Shown piece after piece: positions 25,923-34,978 of a DNA stretch of 64,000 bases. The position numbers and the translations under genes were made by a program. The number at the start of each line of letters is the position of its first letter. The stretch's first letter is position 1. This stretch comes from Helicobacter rodentium ATCC 700285. Its GTDB lineage: Bacteria; Campylobacterota; Campylobacteria; Campylobacterales; Helicobacteraceae. The stretch is from the NCBI RefSeq assembly GCF_000687535.1, contig NZ_JHWC01000008.1, positions 1-64,000 on the forward strand, given 5' to 3'. The notes under the pieces were generated by a model. It saw nothing but the letters and a program-made list of their open reading frames with translations. It was not told the origin of the DNA and ran no database searches.

Positions 25923-26756
25923 ATGGTTACTTTTCTGCCTACACCCATTGGTAACCTACAAGACATTACACTCCGCACATTAGAAGCCTTGAGAGAATGC
26001 GAGGTGCTTTTGTGTGAGGATACAAGAGTGAGCAAAAAGTTAATCTCGCTTCTAGTGGAGCGCGGACTTCTGCCACTCAAAGACTATCAATATTTTGCCT
26101 TTCACACGCATAACCAAACACAATTTTTAAGCCAAATTTCCTTAGAGTTTTTCAGTCAAAACATTGGTTTTTTAAGTGATGCAGGAATGCCTTGTATCAG
26201 CGACCCGGGCGTGGAGCTTGTCCGATATTTGCAAACACACAATCTGCCCTATGAGGTTTTAGGTGGAATTAGTGCGGTAACACTTGTTGTTGCCTTTAGT
26301 GGAATCGTGGAGAAAGAATTTTGTTTTTTGGGATTCCCTCCACATAAGCTAAAAGAACGCACACAATACCTTGCAAACGCATTAAAAAATCCTTATCCAA
26401 CAATTTTTTATGAATCGCCTCACCGCTTACTTGAAAGCTTGGAATTAATGGCACAAGTGGATAAAAATCGGCAAGTGTTTTTAGCAAAAGAATTGACAAA
26501 AAAGTATCAACAAACCTTTCAAGGCACTTTAGCGCAAATCCAAGAATCTTTAACGCAGCATAGCTCTAAGGATTCCGCATTGCTTAAAGGAGAATGGGTG
26601 ATAGTGGTAAGCGGTGCGCCATTGGATACCAACGAGAATGTTTTAACACAAGAAATGTTATTAAGCCTAGAGATTCCACCTAAAATAAAAGCTAAGATTC
26701 TAGCGAAATTAAAAGGCGGAAATGCAAGTGAATATTATCAACTATTGATAAAATAA
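25923..26756 (+). CDS. rsmI: 16S rRNA (cytidine-1402 2'-O)-methyltransferase
   Basis: 277 residues of the tetrapyrrole-methylase fold. Motifs: FLPTPIGNLQDITLR at the start, CEDTRVSKKL near 32, LSDAGMPCISDPG near 85-97, and FYESPHRL near 158. Adds a 2'-O-methyl group to C1402 near the ribosomal P site. Cotranscription with rpmE and the following rRNA methyltransferase is likely. Confidence 0.94.
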   Translation: MVTFLPTPIGNLQDITLRTLEALRECEVLLCEDTRVSKKLISLLVERGLLPLKDYQYFAFHTHNQTQFLSQISLEFFSQNIGFLSDAGMPCISDPGVELVRYLQTHNLPYEVLGGISAVTLVVAFSGIVEKEFCFLGFPPHKLKERTQYLANALKNPYPTIFYESPHRLLESLELMAQVDKNRQVFLAKELTKKYQQTFQGTLAQIQESLTQHSSKDSALLKGEWVIVVSGAPLDTNENVLTQEMLLSLEIPPKIKAKILAKLKGGNASEYYQLLIK

Positions 26757-26799
26757 AATAAAATAAACAAAAATTTTAAGAAAAAATAGGATAAAATCA

Positions 26800-27486
26800 A
26801 TGATTGTTTATGGAAAACGCATTGCGGAATATATCTTAGCAAATCATAGCGCAAAAATCCAAAGCATTTATCTCGCAAAAGAGATTGACAAGAAGCAATT
26901 TAGTGCATTTGCTAAGCTGAATGTCCCGCTTTTGCGCGTGGATTCCAAAAAAGCACAAGCTTTAGCAAAAGGCGGAAATCATCAGGGCTATTTGCTAGAG
27001 ATTACACCTCTAGTGCCATTAGAGTTTAACGCAATAAAGGCTATGGACTTTGTGCTTGTGCTTTGTGGAATCAGCGATGTAGGCAATATTGGCGCACTCT
27101 TTCGCACTGCCTATGTGCTAGGAGTGAATGGAATCGTAATTTGCGGCTTAAAGGATTTTAAGCAAGAGGGTGTTTTACGCGCGAGTGCTGGGGCATTACT
27201 AGATATGCCTTTTGCTGTGATACATAATGCGTTAGATGTGGCAAATGAATTGAAATTAGCCCATTTTACCCTTTATGGAACAAACGCACAAGGCACAAAC
27301 CTAATGCAAACGCCAAGCGGAAAAATAGCATTATTTCTAGGCAATGAGGGAGAGGGCTTAAGCAATAAAATCTTAAAAAAAATGGATAAAAATCTAGCGA
27401 TTCTACAAAAAAGAGAATTTGATTCTCTCAATGTCAGCGTAGCTGGTGCAATTTTAATAGATAGGATTCTAAATGGAAGATATTGA
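26800..27486 (+). CDS. rlmB: 23S rRNA (guanosine-2251 2'-O)-methyltransferase-like SpoU enzyme
   Basis: 228 residues with a short N-terminal substrate domain and a SPOUT catalytic domain: motif 1 SDVGNIGALFRTAYVLG (about 92-108), motif 2 LFLGNEGEGLS (about 178-188) and motif 3 SLNVSVAGAIL (about 211-221). This fits TrmH/RlmB-type 2'-O-methyltransferases; RlmB is most likely from size, but another rRNA or tRNA target is possible. It overlaps the next gene by 14 bp. Confidence 0.85.
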   Translation: MIVYGKRIAEYILANHSAKIQSIYLAKEIDKKQFSAFAKLNVPLLRVDSKKAQALAKGGNHQGYLLEITPLVPLEFNAIKAMDFVLVLCGISDVGNIGALFRTAYVLGVNGIVICGLKDFKQEGVLRASAGALLDMPFAVIHNALDVANELKLAHFTLYGTNAQGTNLMQTPSGKIALFLGNEGEGLSNKILKKMDKNLAILQKREFDSLNVSVAGAILIDRILNGRY

Positions 27487-28411
27487 AAAATTAAAAAATA
27501 TTGGCGCAAGAGAAATTTCAAAGCATACGCACATGGCGTTAAATAAAATCCAAAATATTTTGGATTCCAACTTTGCAGAACTTAAAGACCATACAACCAC
27601 TATTGGGCTTATAAAAATTTTAGAGAGAGAATATAATGTGGATTTACAAAAATGGCAAGAAGAATACAATGAGTTTTGCAACAACAACCAAGAACCAAAT
27701 CCGGAGAACCTAGAATCTGTGATTAATTTCAAAATCACGCACGAGATAACAGGACAAAATAATTCCAAAACCTACATTATTGCAAGTGCAATTATTCTTG
27801 TATTGTTAGGTGTTGGATTCTATGTTTATACTAATTTTTCCAACAATTCTGTCAAGATTACAGACGCCATAACTTCACAAGAACCACCACAGACAGAATC
27901 GCAAACCATTGCTCCTGCTACGGAGGAGAATGCTACAAGCAATGTTGAGAATAACTCCACTATTGGCGAAGGAAACACTAAAACACTTGCTAATTCCGAA
28001 CCACTACCAACCAATAATTCCCTAGACGCTTCTGCCTCTGCACCCATCAATTCTCAACCAAAAAATGGGGGGCAAGATTCTTTGCAAACTACGCAAAACA
28101 CGCAAAACAATACTATTTCAACCACAAAACACAAATTAGAAATTATCCCCCGTTCTAATGTGTGGGTTGGAATCGTTTATTTAGATACACGCAAAAAAAC
28201 CTCCCTACTCACAAGCACTGCCTTAGAGATAGACTTAACGCGTCCGCAGACGATTATCACAGGACATGGAATGCTTGATTTAAATAGCAATGGTGAGCTA
28301 ACCAATTACAACCAAGCAGAAAAAATGCTTTTTATGGTAGATGAAGCAGGAAACTTTAGCCAAATCACACTTGCACAATACAATCAACACACTAAGGGAT
28401 TAGGATGGTAA
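27473..28411 (+). CDS. RodZ-like single-pass membrane protein
   Basis: 312 residues: an N-terminal helical domain of about 85 residues resembling the RodZ HTH (IGAREISKHTHMALNKIQNIL), a linker, one membrane helix (about 101-121), a Thr/Asn/Gln-rich spacer (about 125-215) and a C-terminal periplasmic domain (about 218-312, beginning KLEIIPRSNVWVGIVYLD) like the RodZ DUF4115 domain. RodZ links MreB to the envelope. The gene overlaps the rRNA methyltransferase before it and by 7 bp the exported protein after it. A regulator-like function is less likely given the topology. Confidence 0.65.
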   Translation: MEDIEKLKNIGAREISKHTHMALNKIQNILDSNFAELKDHTTTIGLIKILEREYNVDLQKWQEEYNEFCNNNQEPNPENLESVINFKITHEITGQNNSKTYIIASAIILVLLGVGFYVYTNFSNNSVKITDAITSQEPPQTESQTIAPATEENATSNVENNSTIGEGNTKTLANSEPLPTNNSLDASASAPINSQPKNGGQDSLQTTQNTQNNTISTTKHKLEIIPRSNVWVGIVYLDTRKKTSLLTSTALEIDLTRPQTIITGHGMLDLNSNGELTNYNQAEKMLFMVDEAGNFSQITLAQYNQHTKGLGW

Positions 28412-29253
28412 AAAACACTTGCAAATGGTTTATCCTTGCAATGATTGGTTTGTTTGTCAGCAATGTTTATGCGCAAACTTCCTTGCAAAATCCTATTGAT
28501 TATAAAGTCATACAACTTCTAGGCGCACAAGAGTATCAGACAAACCAAAAGTTTATCCAAAGACTTTTTAGCAATCAAGGTTATTTTTTGGATAAGCAAG
28601 GACAGCCTGATTTATATAAAATTTCTAAAACCCTAAAACAAAATGGGCTACTCAAACTAACTTTCAAACAACCAAGAGAGCTTGAAGTTACTTTCAGTAT
28701 CCAAGAAAATCCAACAACTTTCACAAGCGTATTGTATGACATATTAAACGAAATGGGATATTATTACTTTTTGCTCAAAGAAAGTATGTTAGATGGGCGA
28801 CAATTTAAATTTATTCTTTCAATGAATACAGAATATGCCATTGACCCTACCCTACTACAGGAAAAATTATCTGACTATGGTTACAAAGTTCAAAATATTG
28901 AACGCAATAGCATTTATCAATGGAATTATGCAATCACAAATACCACTTTCGCATATCCAAAAGCCACACAATTAACACCTAGCCAAACAAACCAAAAGGC
29001 GAATCTAAAAGGGGAATATTGGTATCAAATCAGCAATGGCACTCGTTTAGAAGTTAAATCAAGCAATGGAATCTTATGGTATCCCAAGCTCATATTCTTT
29101 GATAAAAATCTTAATATCCTAGAAATCATCAGCAGTCAAAAAACTTTACAAATAATCCAAAAGGAGATTCCAAAAGGAGCAATATTTGTAAAAATTACAG
29201 ATACTTTTCTACCCATCACAATTAAAAATGGCTTAGATATAACACTAAAATAA
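28405..29253 (+). CDS. Exported protein of unknown function
   Basis: 282 residues with a clear signal peptide (hydrophobic 9-22, cleavage after NVYA near residue 23). No catalytic motif recognised. The mature part contains alternating strands and a C-terminal region (about 195-282, from GEYWYQISNGTRLEV) that looks like a small beta domain. Translationally coupled to the RodZ-like gene, so a shared envelope or shape role is a reasonable guess. Confidence 0.65.
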   Translation: MVKNTCKWFILAMIGLFVSNVYAQTSLQNPIDYKVIQLLGAQEYQTNQKFIQRLFSNQGYFLDKQGQPDLYKISKTLKQNGLLKLTFKQPRELEVTFSIQENPTTFTSVLYDILNEMGYYYFLLKESMLDGRQFKFILSMNTEYAIDPTLLQEKLSDYGYKVQNIERNSIYQWNYAITNTTFAYPKATQLTPSQTNQKANLKGEYWYQISNGTRLEVKSSNGILWYPKLIFFDKNLNILEIISSQKTLQIIQKEIPKGAIFVKITDTFLPITIKNGLDITLK

Positions 29254-29274
29254 CAATCTAAACGAGGAGAAAAA

Positions 29275-30492
29275 ATGTTTGACGAAATTGAATTTGAAAA
29301 AATCAAAAGACTGCCAAAGTATGTTTTTGCTGCAATCAATGAAATTAAATTAAAAATGCGCCAAGAGGGTGAAGATGTCATTGATTTTAGTATGGGGAAT
29401 CCCGATGGAGCAACTCCAGAACATATTGTGGATAAGCTTTGCGAAGCAGCACATAAACCAAAAAATCACGGCTATTCTGCGAGTAAAGGAATCTATAAAT
29501 TACGCCTTGCTGTTGCAGATACCTATCAACGCAAATATGGAATCGCATTAGACCCCGATATGCAAGTGTGTATCGCAATGGGTTCTAAAGAGGGCTATGT
29601 GCATTTAGTCCAAGCCATTACGAATCCGGGCGATACTGCTATTGTTGCAGAACCCGCTTATCCGATTCATTACTACGCCTTTATTTTAGCGGGTGCGAAT
29701 GTCGCGACTTTTGGGCTAAAATGGAATGAAAAATACGAACTAGATGAGGACGCGTATTTTGCAAGTTTGGAGAAAGCCTTGCACAATACAATGCCAAAGC
29801 CCAAGTTTGTCGTAACAAATTTTCCACACAATCCCACTACCGTAGTTGTTTATAAAAGCTTCTATGAAAGACTTGTGGCATTGGCAAAAAAAGAGCGATT
29901 TTATATTATTAATGACATTGCCTATGCGGATTTAAGTTTTGATGGCTATGTTGCGCCCTCTATTTTTGAGGTAGAAGGTGCGCTAGATGTAGCAGTGGAA
30001 TCTTACACGCTTTCTAAAAGCTACAATATGGCAGGTTGGCGCGTGGGTTGCGTGGTGGGAAATGAAAAACTCATTGGCGCATTGCAAAAAATTAAATCGT
30101 GGCTAGATTATGGGCTTTACACGCCGATTCAAATTGCCGCTACGATTGCCTTAAATGGCGACCAAACTTGTGTGCAAGAGATTGCAAACAAATACGAACA
30201 TCGTATGGAAGTGCTCATTGATAGCTTTGGAGCGGCAGGGTGGAAAATGACAAAACCAAAGGCGAGTATGTTTATTTGGGCGGAGATTCCAGAAAGTGTG
30301 AAGCATTTAGGCAGTATGGAGTTTTCTAAGTGGCTTTTGCAGGAGGCAAAAATCGCGGTAAGTCCGGGTATTGGCTTTGGCAATCACGGAGACCATTATG
30401 TGCGCATTGCTTTAATAGAAAATGAAAATAGAATCCGACAAGCAGGGCGAAATCTCAAAAAGTTTTTAAAACAATTTGAACCCAACGCATAG
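29275..30492 (+). CDS. Class I/II PLP-dependent aminotransferase (AlaC/DapL-like)
   Basis: 405 residues of fold-type I. Seen are FSMGNPDGATPEHI (about 39-52), the GSKEGYVHL substrate loop (about 102-110), the NFPHNPTT motif (about 184-191), the DIAYADL segment and the PLP lysine in SYTLSKSYNMAGWRVG (near 246). It resembles H. pylori HP0672-type aminotransferases annotated as aspartate or alanine-glutamate enzymes. The amino donor cannot be fixed from sequence. Its end overlaps an upstream in-frame start of the next gene, so both are probably one transcript. Confidence 0.85.
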   Translation: MFDEIEFEKIKRLPKYVFAAINEIKLKMRQEGEDVIDFSMGNPDGATPEHIVDKLCEAAHKPKNHGYSASKGIYKLRLAVADTYQRKYGIALDPDMQVCIAMGSKEGYVHLVQAITNPGDTAIVAEPAYPIHYYAFILAGANVATFGLKWNEKYELDEDAYFASLEKALHNTMPKPKFVVTNFPHNPTTVVVYKSFYERLVALAKKERFYIINDIAYADLSFDGYVAPSIFEVEGALDVAVESYTLSKSYNMAGWRVGCVVGNEKLIGALQKIKSWLDYGLYTPIQIAATIALNGDQTCVQEIANKYEHRMEVLIDSFGAAGWKMTKPKASMFIWAEIPESVKHLGSMEFSKWLLQEAKIAVSPGIGFGNHGDHYVRIALIENENRIRQAGRNLKKFLKQFEPNA

Positions 30493-30499
30493 GGCAATA

Positions 30500-31873
30500 A
30501 TGACCAATAAAGAATCGCAAAACCCTAAGCAACAAATGAAAAAATGCCACAAGTGCAACCCTTTAAACCTAAAGCAGTGCGTGGAGCAGTATTTTCAGCT
30601 TCCGTCTAAAGGGAGCAATATTAAAACAGAATTTCTAGCGGGTTTTACGATTTTTCTCTCAATGCTCTATGTGATTCCAGTTTCCACAGAGATTCTCTCC
30701 CAAGCAGGAATGCCTAAAGAAGCCCTAATTACTGCAATCACACTTATTACGATTCTCTCTACTTTTGTGTGTGGAATCTATGCGAACACACCCATTGCGA
30801 TGAGTGTGGGAATGGGCTTAAATGCGTATTTTACTTATGGCATTGTGCAAGGTTATGGAATCTCGTGGCAGCAAGGCTTGGGAATCGTATTTGTTTCGGG
30901 ATTGATTTTTACCCTCATTTCCTTGAGTAATTTTAGGGTTTGGATTCTGCAATCTATCCCTAAAAACCTGCGTTTTGCGCTTTGTGTAGGGCTAGGCGCA
31001 TTTCTTGCAACCATTGGGTTAAAAGGCTTAGGCATCTTCACATTCCAAAATGATAATTTATTGCTTGGCGATTTAAGCCAGATTTCAACACTTTTAGGAA
31101 TTTTTGGAATCATCGTTGCGCTTGTATTGTATGTTTTAAAAATCAAAGGCGCGTTTATCCTTACAATTGCGTTGCTTAGCGGAATAGGATTTGTCTTTGG
31201 AATCGCACAAGCCCCCACGCAAATCTTTTCCTCTCCCGCTTCCATTGCGCCGATTGCGCTAGAATTAGATGTGGTTGGCATTTTAAAATTTACCTTTGTC
31301 CCCGTGATTTTAATGCTAATGGTTACGGATTTGTTTGATTCCTTAGGCACACTCTCTGGGATTGGAATCAAGGCAAATTTGTTTTATGGCTTAGACCATA
31401 CAGAGCGCGATACACCGCTAGAGCGCACTTTGCAAGTTGATGCAATGGCAACAATGGCAGGGGGGCTTCTTGGCACTTCCACCACAACAAGCTTTTTAGA
31501 ATCTGTCAGTGGCACTGCTACAGGAGGACGAAGTGGGCTTAGCGCGGTATTTACAGCGTTGTTTTTTTGTTTGACGCTTTTTATTTTGCCCTTGTTTTTA
31601 AGCATTCCCTCCTTTGCGATTTATCCTATTTTAGTTGTAATTGGTGCATTTATGTTTTTGGAGATTTCCCATATTGATTTTAGCGACACGGATTCTTTGA
31701 TTGCAAGTTTTTTCATCATTCTCTTAATGCCTCTAACCTCCTCCATTACGATTGGATTAAGTGCGGGATTCTTGGTGTATTTGCTGCTTGTCCTCGTGCA
31801 AGGACATTGGGATAAAATTAGCGGTGGATTGCTATGTATCACCTTTTTGGGCGTGGTGCCTTTTATTTTCTAG
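30500..31873 (+). CDS. NCS2-family purine permease (guanine/hypoxanthine type)
   Basis: About 457 residues from the ATG at 30500 (AGGG just upstream); another in-frame ATG lies 24 bp earlier inside the previous gene. About 12-14 membrane segments. AzgA/GhxP-like motifs: TEFLAGFTIFLSMLYVIPV, GMGLNAYFTYGIV, LMVTDLFDSLGTL, and SFLESVSGTATGGRSGL. Imports hypoxanthine, guanine or adenine by proton symport, which matters in organisms that lean on purine salvage. Followed directly by the copper ATPase gene. Confidence 0.88.
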   Translation: MTNKESQNPKQQMKKCHKCNPLNLKQCVEQYFQLPSKGSNIKTEFLAGFTIFLSMLYVIPVSTEILSQAGMPKEALITAITLITILSTFVCGIYANTPIAMSVGMGLNAYFTYGIVQGYGISWQQGLGIVFVSGLIFTLISLSNFRVWILQSIPKNLRFALCVGLGAFLATIGLKGLGIFTFQNDNLLLGDLSQISTLLGIFGIIVALVLYVLKIKGAFILTIALLSGIGFVFGIAQAPTQIFSSPASIAPIALELDVVGILKFTFVPVILMLMVTDLFDSLGTLSGIGIKANLFYGLDHTERDTPLERTLQVDAMATMAGGLLGTSTTTSFLESVSGTATGGRSGLSAVFTALFFCLTLFILPLFLSIPSFAIYPILVVIGAFMFLEISHIDFSDTDSLIASFFIILLMPLTSSITIGLSAGFLVYLLLVLVQGHWDKISGGLLCITFLGVVPFIF

Positions 31874-31880
31874 GGATTTT

Positions 31881-34385
31881 ATGAAGCGAGTTTGCGACCA
31901 CTGCCATTTGGAATTTGATGAAAAGGTGCTACTGAAAAGCAAAATTGGCAATGCAGAGAAATATTTTTGCTGCAAGGGTTGTGAGGGTGTTTATAAACTC
32001 CTAAATAGCGAGGGTTTGGAGGATTTTTATAACAAGCTAGGCAACAACACCCTAGAACCTGCAAAGGAAATTTTAAAAAATGAAAGCCTAGATTCCTTTG
32101 ATTCTGTGCCCTTTTTTGAACGTTATGTGAGTGTGAAAGAGGATTTGTGCGAGATTTCATTAATTTTGGAGAGAATCCATTGTATCGCTTGTGTATGGCT
32201 GAATGAAAAAATTTTAGCCAAAACCAATGGAATCGTGCAAGTGAATATCAACTACACCAACAATAAAGCTACAATTCTTTATAACCCAAAGCAGATTAAA
32301 ATCTCTGAAATTATCCAAACAATTCGCAATATCGGCTATGACGCACACGCCTACGACCCGCGTTTGCAGGAGGCTTACGCAAACAAAGAAAAGCGCGATT
32401 ATTACATTAAAATGGTGGTGGGAATCTTTTGTGTGATGAATATTATGTGGATTGCGGTGGCGCAATACGCGGGATATTTTAGTGGAATCTCGCAGGAAAT
32501 GCGTAATATTCTAAACTTCGCAGGGTTTGCGCTCTCCACGCCTGTGCTGTTTTTTAGCGGAATCGTGTTTTGGCGCGGGGCTTGGGCTGCTTTGAAATTT
32601 AAAACGCCCAATATGGATTTGCTTGTGATTAGCGGGGCGACTTTGGCTTATCTTTATTCTATTTATGCGAGTTTCAAGGGCGGTGAGACTTATTTTGAAT
32701 CTGTTGCGATGATTGTTACCTTTGTGCTAATTGGGAAATTTTTAGAGGTGCGGGGCAAGAAAAGTGCGGTGGATAGCCTAGATAAACTCAATGCGCAAAT
32801 GCCCCTTAGTGTGCGGGTGCTACAAACTCCACAAAACACAGAATCCCCAAAGATAGAAGAGGCTAAAAATGCTGGGGATTCCAACCTCACGCAAGACTTC
32901 CAAGAAATTGCCATAGAATCCGTGCGCATCGGGGATATTGTGCAAGTGCGACCGGGGGAGCGCGTTGCGCTAGATGGGGTTTTGCTAAGTGCAGAAGCCC
33001 TTTGTGATGAAAGCGCAATGAGCGGGGAATCCTTACCGCAAATCAAAAGCGCGGGAGATTCCATTTATTCTGGTTCTTTGGCTCTGAATTGCCCCTTTAA
33101 TTATCAAGTTAGCAAGGTTTTCAAAGATTCCTTAATGATGAAAATTGTCGCGTTAGTAGAAAATTCCCTTAATGCGCGTCCCAAGATTCAAGAAGCGGCG
33201 AATCGTATTTCGCGCTACTTCTCGCTTGTGATTCTCTCCCTTGCTTTTAGCACTTTTTTGGTTTGGGAATCTCTACTTAATGCGCCCTTTGAACGCTCTT
33301 TAATGGTGATGATTTCTGTGATTATCATTGCTTGTCCTTGCGCACTCGCCCTTGCAACGCCCATTGCCTCTTTAATAGGGCTTGGCGAAGCCTTAAAACA
33401 TAGAATCCTCTTTAAAGAGGCGCGCTTCTTAGAGACGATTGCAAAAGCGGACACGCTCGTTTTAGATAAAACAGGAACATTAACAAAGGGACAACTCAAA
33501 GTTTTAAATGTGCAGTATTTTAACGCGCAAAATGCGCTAGATTCTAAAGATTGTGGAATCCTATATTCTATGCTCACGCAAAACGCCCACCCCATTAGCA
33601 AGGCGGTGCTAGAGTTTATTGGGCAAACAAAGCAAACGAGCGCACAAGCTAAGATTCCTTTGGATTCTATGCTACAAATCAATGCGCGTGGAATCAAGGC
33701 GGAGGTGCAAGGGGATACTTATTTGGGCGGAAATTTGGCACTCTTACAAGAACACAATGTAGAGATTCCAAGCCCTCTACAAAATACACAGAGTGTCTTT
33801 TATTTTGCAAAAAACGCTAAGATTCTAGCAGAATATACCCTGCAAGACACACTCAAAGAGGACGCAAAAGAGACGATTGCTGCATTGCAGCAAAAAGGAA
33901 TTACCTGCATACTTTTAAGCGGTGATAATGCGGGGGCGTGTCAAAGTGTTGCGCAAGTTGTTGGAATTACAGAATATTACGCCGCACAAAGTCCGCTAGA
34001 TAAGGCAAATTTCATAGACAAGCTACACAAAGAGGGTAAAATCGTTGTGATGGCGGGGGATGGCATTAACGATTCCATTGCGCTGGGCAAAAGCGATATT
34101 GCCATCGCAATGGGTGGGGGCATAGACTTAGCCATTAGCGTGAGTGATGTGGTGGTGCTTGATGATAGTATGCAAGGCGTGTTGGAATCTTTCAGGCTTG
34201 GGCGGCGCACTTATCGCTTTATTGTGCAAAATCTTGGAATCTCTCTTGTGTATAACGCACTCACGATTCCTCTTGCAATGGCGGGTTTTGTGATTCCACT
34301 CATTGCCGCACTCTCTATGTCGCTTAGCTCCCTGCTTGTAGTGGGGAATAGTATGAGAATCAAGGATTCTAAGGAGTTAAAATGA
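31881..34385 (+). CDS. ccoI: Copper-translocating P1B-type ATPase (CcoI/FixI-like)
   Basis: 834 residues from the ATG at 31881, supported by AGGGATTTT before it. The N-terminus has a CDHC plus FCCKGC cysteine cluster typical of CcoI, then an HMA domain with CIAC (101-104). The membrane CPC motif (ACPCALALATP), phosphorylation site DKTGTLTKG and hinge GDGINDSIAL are intact, with eight predicted membrane helices. CcoI proteins deliver copper for assembly of cbb3 cytochrome oxidase. A variable linker near 310-345 is rich in acidic residues. The TGA overlaps the ATG of the following gene. Confidence 0.9.
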   Translation: MKRVCDHCHLEFDEKVLLKSKIGNAEKYFCCKGCEGVYKLLNSEGLEDFYNKLGNNTLEPAKEILKNESLDSFDSVPFFERYVSVKEDLCEISLILERIHCIACVWLNEKILAKTNGIVQVNINYTNNKATILYNPKQIKISEIIQTIRNIGYDAHAYDPRLQEAYANKEKRDYYIKMVVGIFCVMNIMWIAVAQYAGYFSGISQEMRNILNFAGFALSTPVLFFSGIVFWRGAWAALKFKTPNMDLLVISGATLAYLYSIYASFKGGETYFESVAMIVTFVLIGKFLEVRGKKSAVDSLDKLNAQMPLSVRVLQTPQNTESPKIEEAKNAGDSNLTQDFQEIAIESVRIGDIVQVRPGERVALDGVLLSAEALCDESAMSGESLPQIKSAGDSIYSGSLALNCPFNYQVSKVFKDSLMMKIVALVENSLNARPKIQEAANRISRYFSLVILSLAFSTFLVWESLLNAPFERSLMVMISVIIIACPCALALATPIASLIGLGEALKHRILFKEARFLETIAKADTLVLDKTGTLTKGQLKVLNVQYFNAQNALDSKDCGILYSMLTQNAHPISKAVLEFIGQTKQTSAQAKIPLDSMLQINARGIKAEVQGDTYLGGNLALLQEHNVEIPSPLQNTQSVFYFAKNAKILAEYTLQDTLKEDAKETIAALQQKGITCILLSGDNAGACQSVAQVVGITEYYAAQSPLDKANFIDKLHKEGKIVVMAGDGINDSIALGKSDIAIAMGGGIDLAISVSDVVVLDDSMQGVLESFRLGRRTYRFIVQNLGISLVYNALTIPLAMAGFVIPLIAALSMSLSSLLVVGNSMRIKDSKELK

Positions 34386-34436
34386 CAGAATTTTATGAAA
34401 AACTCAATGCGCTTTGCAAAGAGATTCTATCAAAAT

Positions 34437-34448
34437 CCCCCCCCCCCC
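34437..34448 (+). repeat. Poly-C tract (12)
   Basis: Twelve C in the 5' part of the P-loop gene. C11 or C14 would place the start frame in register with the Walker A frame; C12 as read is off. Confidence 0.9.
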
Positions 34449-34618
34449 GAGGGCAAAATCAAAATTGCGATTTGTGGGGCTTGTGGCAGTGGCAAAAGCA
34501 CACTCGGTGGTAAAATAAGAAAGAAAGGCTTTGGTGATTTTAAGCCTTATCAAATCGCAGTGATTGATGACAATGTAATGAGTCTTAATCTCTTCATTGC
34601 TCGTCCAAAGCTAAAAAT

Positions 34619-34628
34619 CCCCCCCCCC
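34619..34628 (+). repeat. Poly-C tract (10)
   Basis: Ten C, 171 bp after the first tract and in the same gene. The Walker A frame reads through to a stop 13 bases later; another length restores the KPFLKFLPFY frame. Confidence 0.9.
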
Positions 34629-34942
34629 GCAAAAAATGGATAATTGCAAGCCTTTTTTAAAATTCCTCCCTTTTTATGTGAAACTTGTTTTTTGTATTGG
34701 CGCAAGCGCAAATCGCTTAGATTTTGCTGATATTTTAACCTTACTCAAGTAAGCCAAGAGGCGAGATTGAAGCGACTAACACAAAGAGAGAAAGACCCAC
34801 AGAGAATCCAAAGCCTTTTGAATGCTTCCATTACCCCAAATCTCCGATACAATCATAAAATGCTTATTAGCCTTGAGGAATCCTTTGAACCCAAACTACT
34901 AAAATAATTCCTATTTCCTAAATCATTGCTTAAACTAAAACT

Positions 34943-34976
34943 TGCTAAAATCGCGCAAACTTTTCTTAAGGAGATT
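34943..34976 (+). promoter_or_regulatory. ilvD promoter and ribosome binding site
   Basis: Extended -10 TGcTAAAAT at 34943-34951 and AAGGAGA ending just before the ilvD ATG. Confidence 0.5.
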
Positions 34977-34978
34977 TT

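Larger units (their letters stand above)
34382..34907 (+). pseudogene. P-loop ATP-binding protein gene, frame broken at two poly-C tracts
   Basis: Begins at the ATGA overlap with ccoI (MTEFYEKLNALCKEILSK). After a 12-C tract the frame ends early; one base fewer (or two more) joins it to KIAICGACGSGKSTLGG, a Walker A motif. A second tract (10 C) again breaks the frame, and the next frame gives KPFLKFLPFYVKLVF...ANRLDFADILTL. A third shift near 34740 is needed to reach QVSQEARLKRLTQ...FEPKLLK ending at 34907. Summed, the protein would be about 175 residues, like a Helicobacter ATP-binding protein I recall near ccoI (HP1507). The third shift has no long homopolymer, so it may be a decaying gene rather than purely phase variable. 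Confidence 0.6.

Noticed and set aside
31761-31880. 40-codon N-terminal extension of the copper ATPase
   Set aside because: It overlaps the permease gene in another frame; the ATG at 31881 has a good ribosome binding site and begins the expected cysteine cluster.
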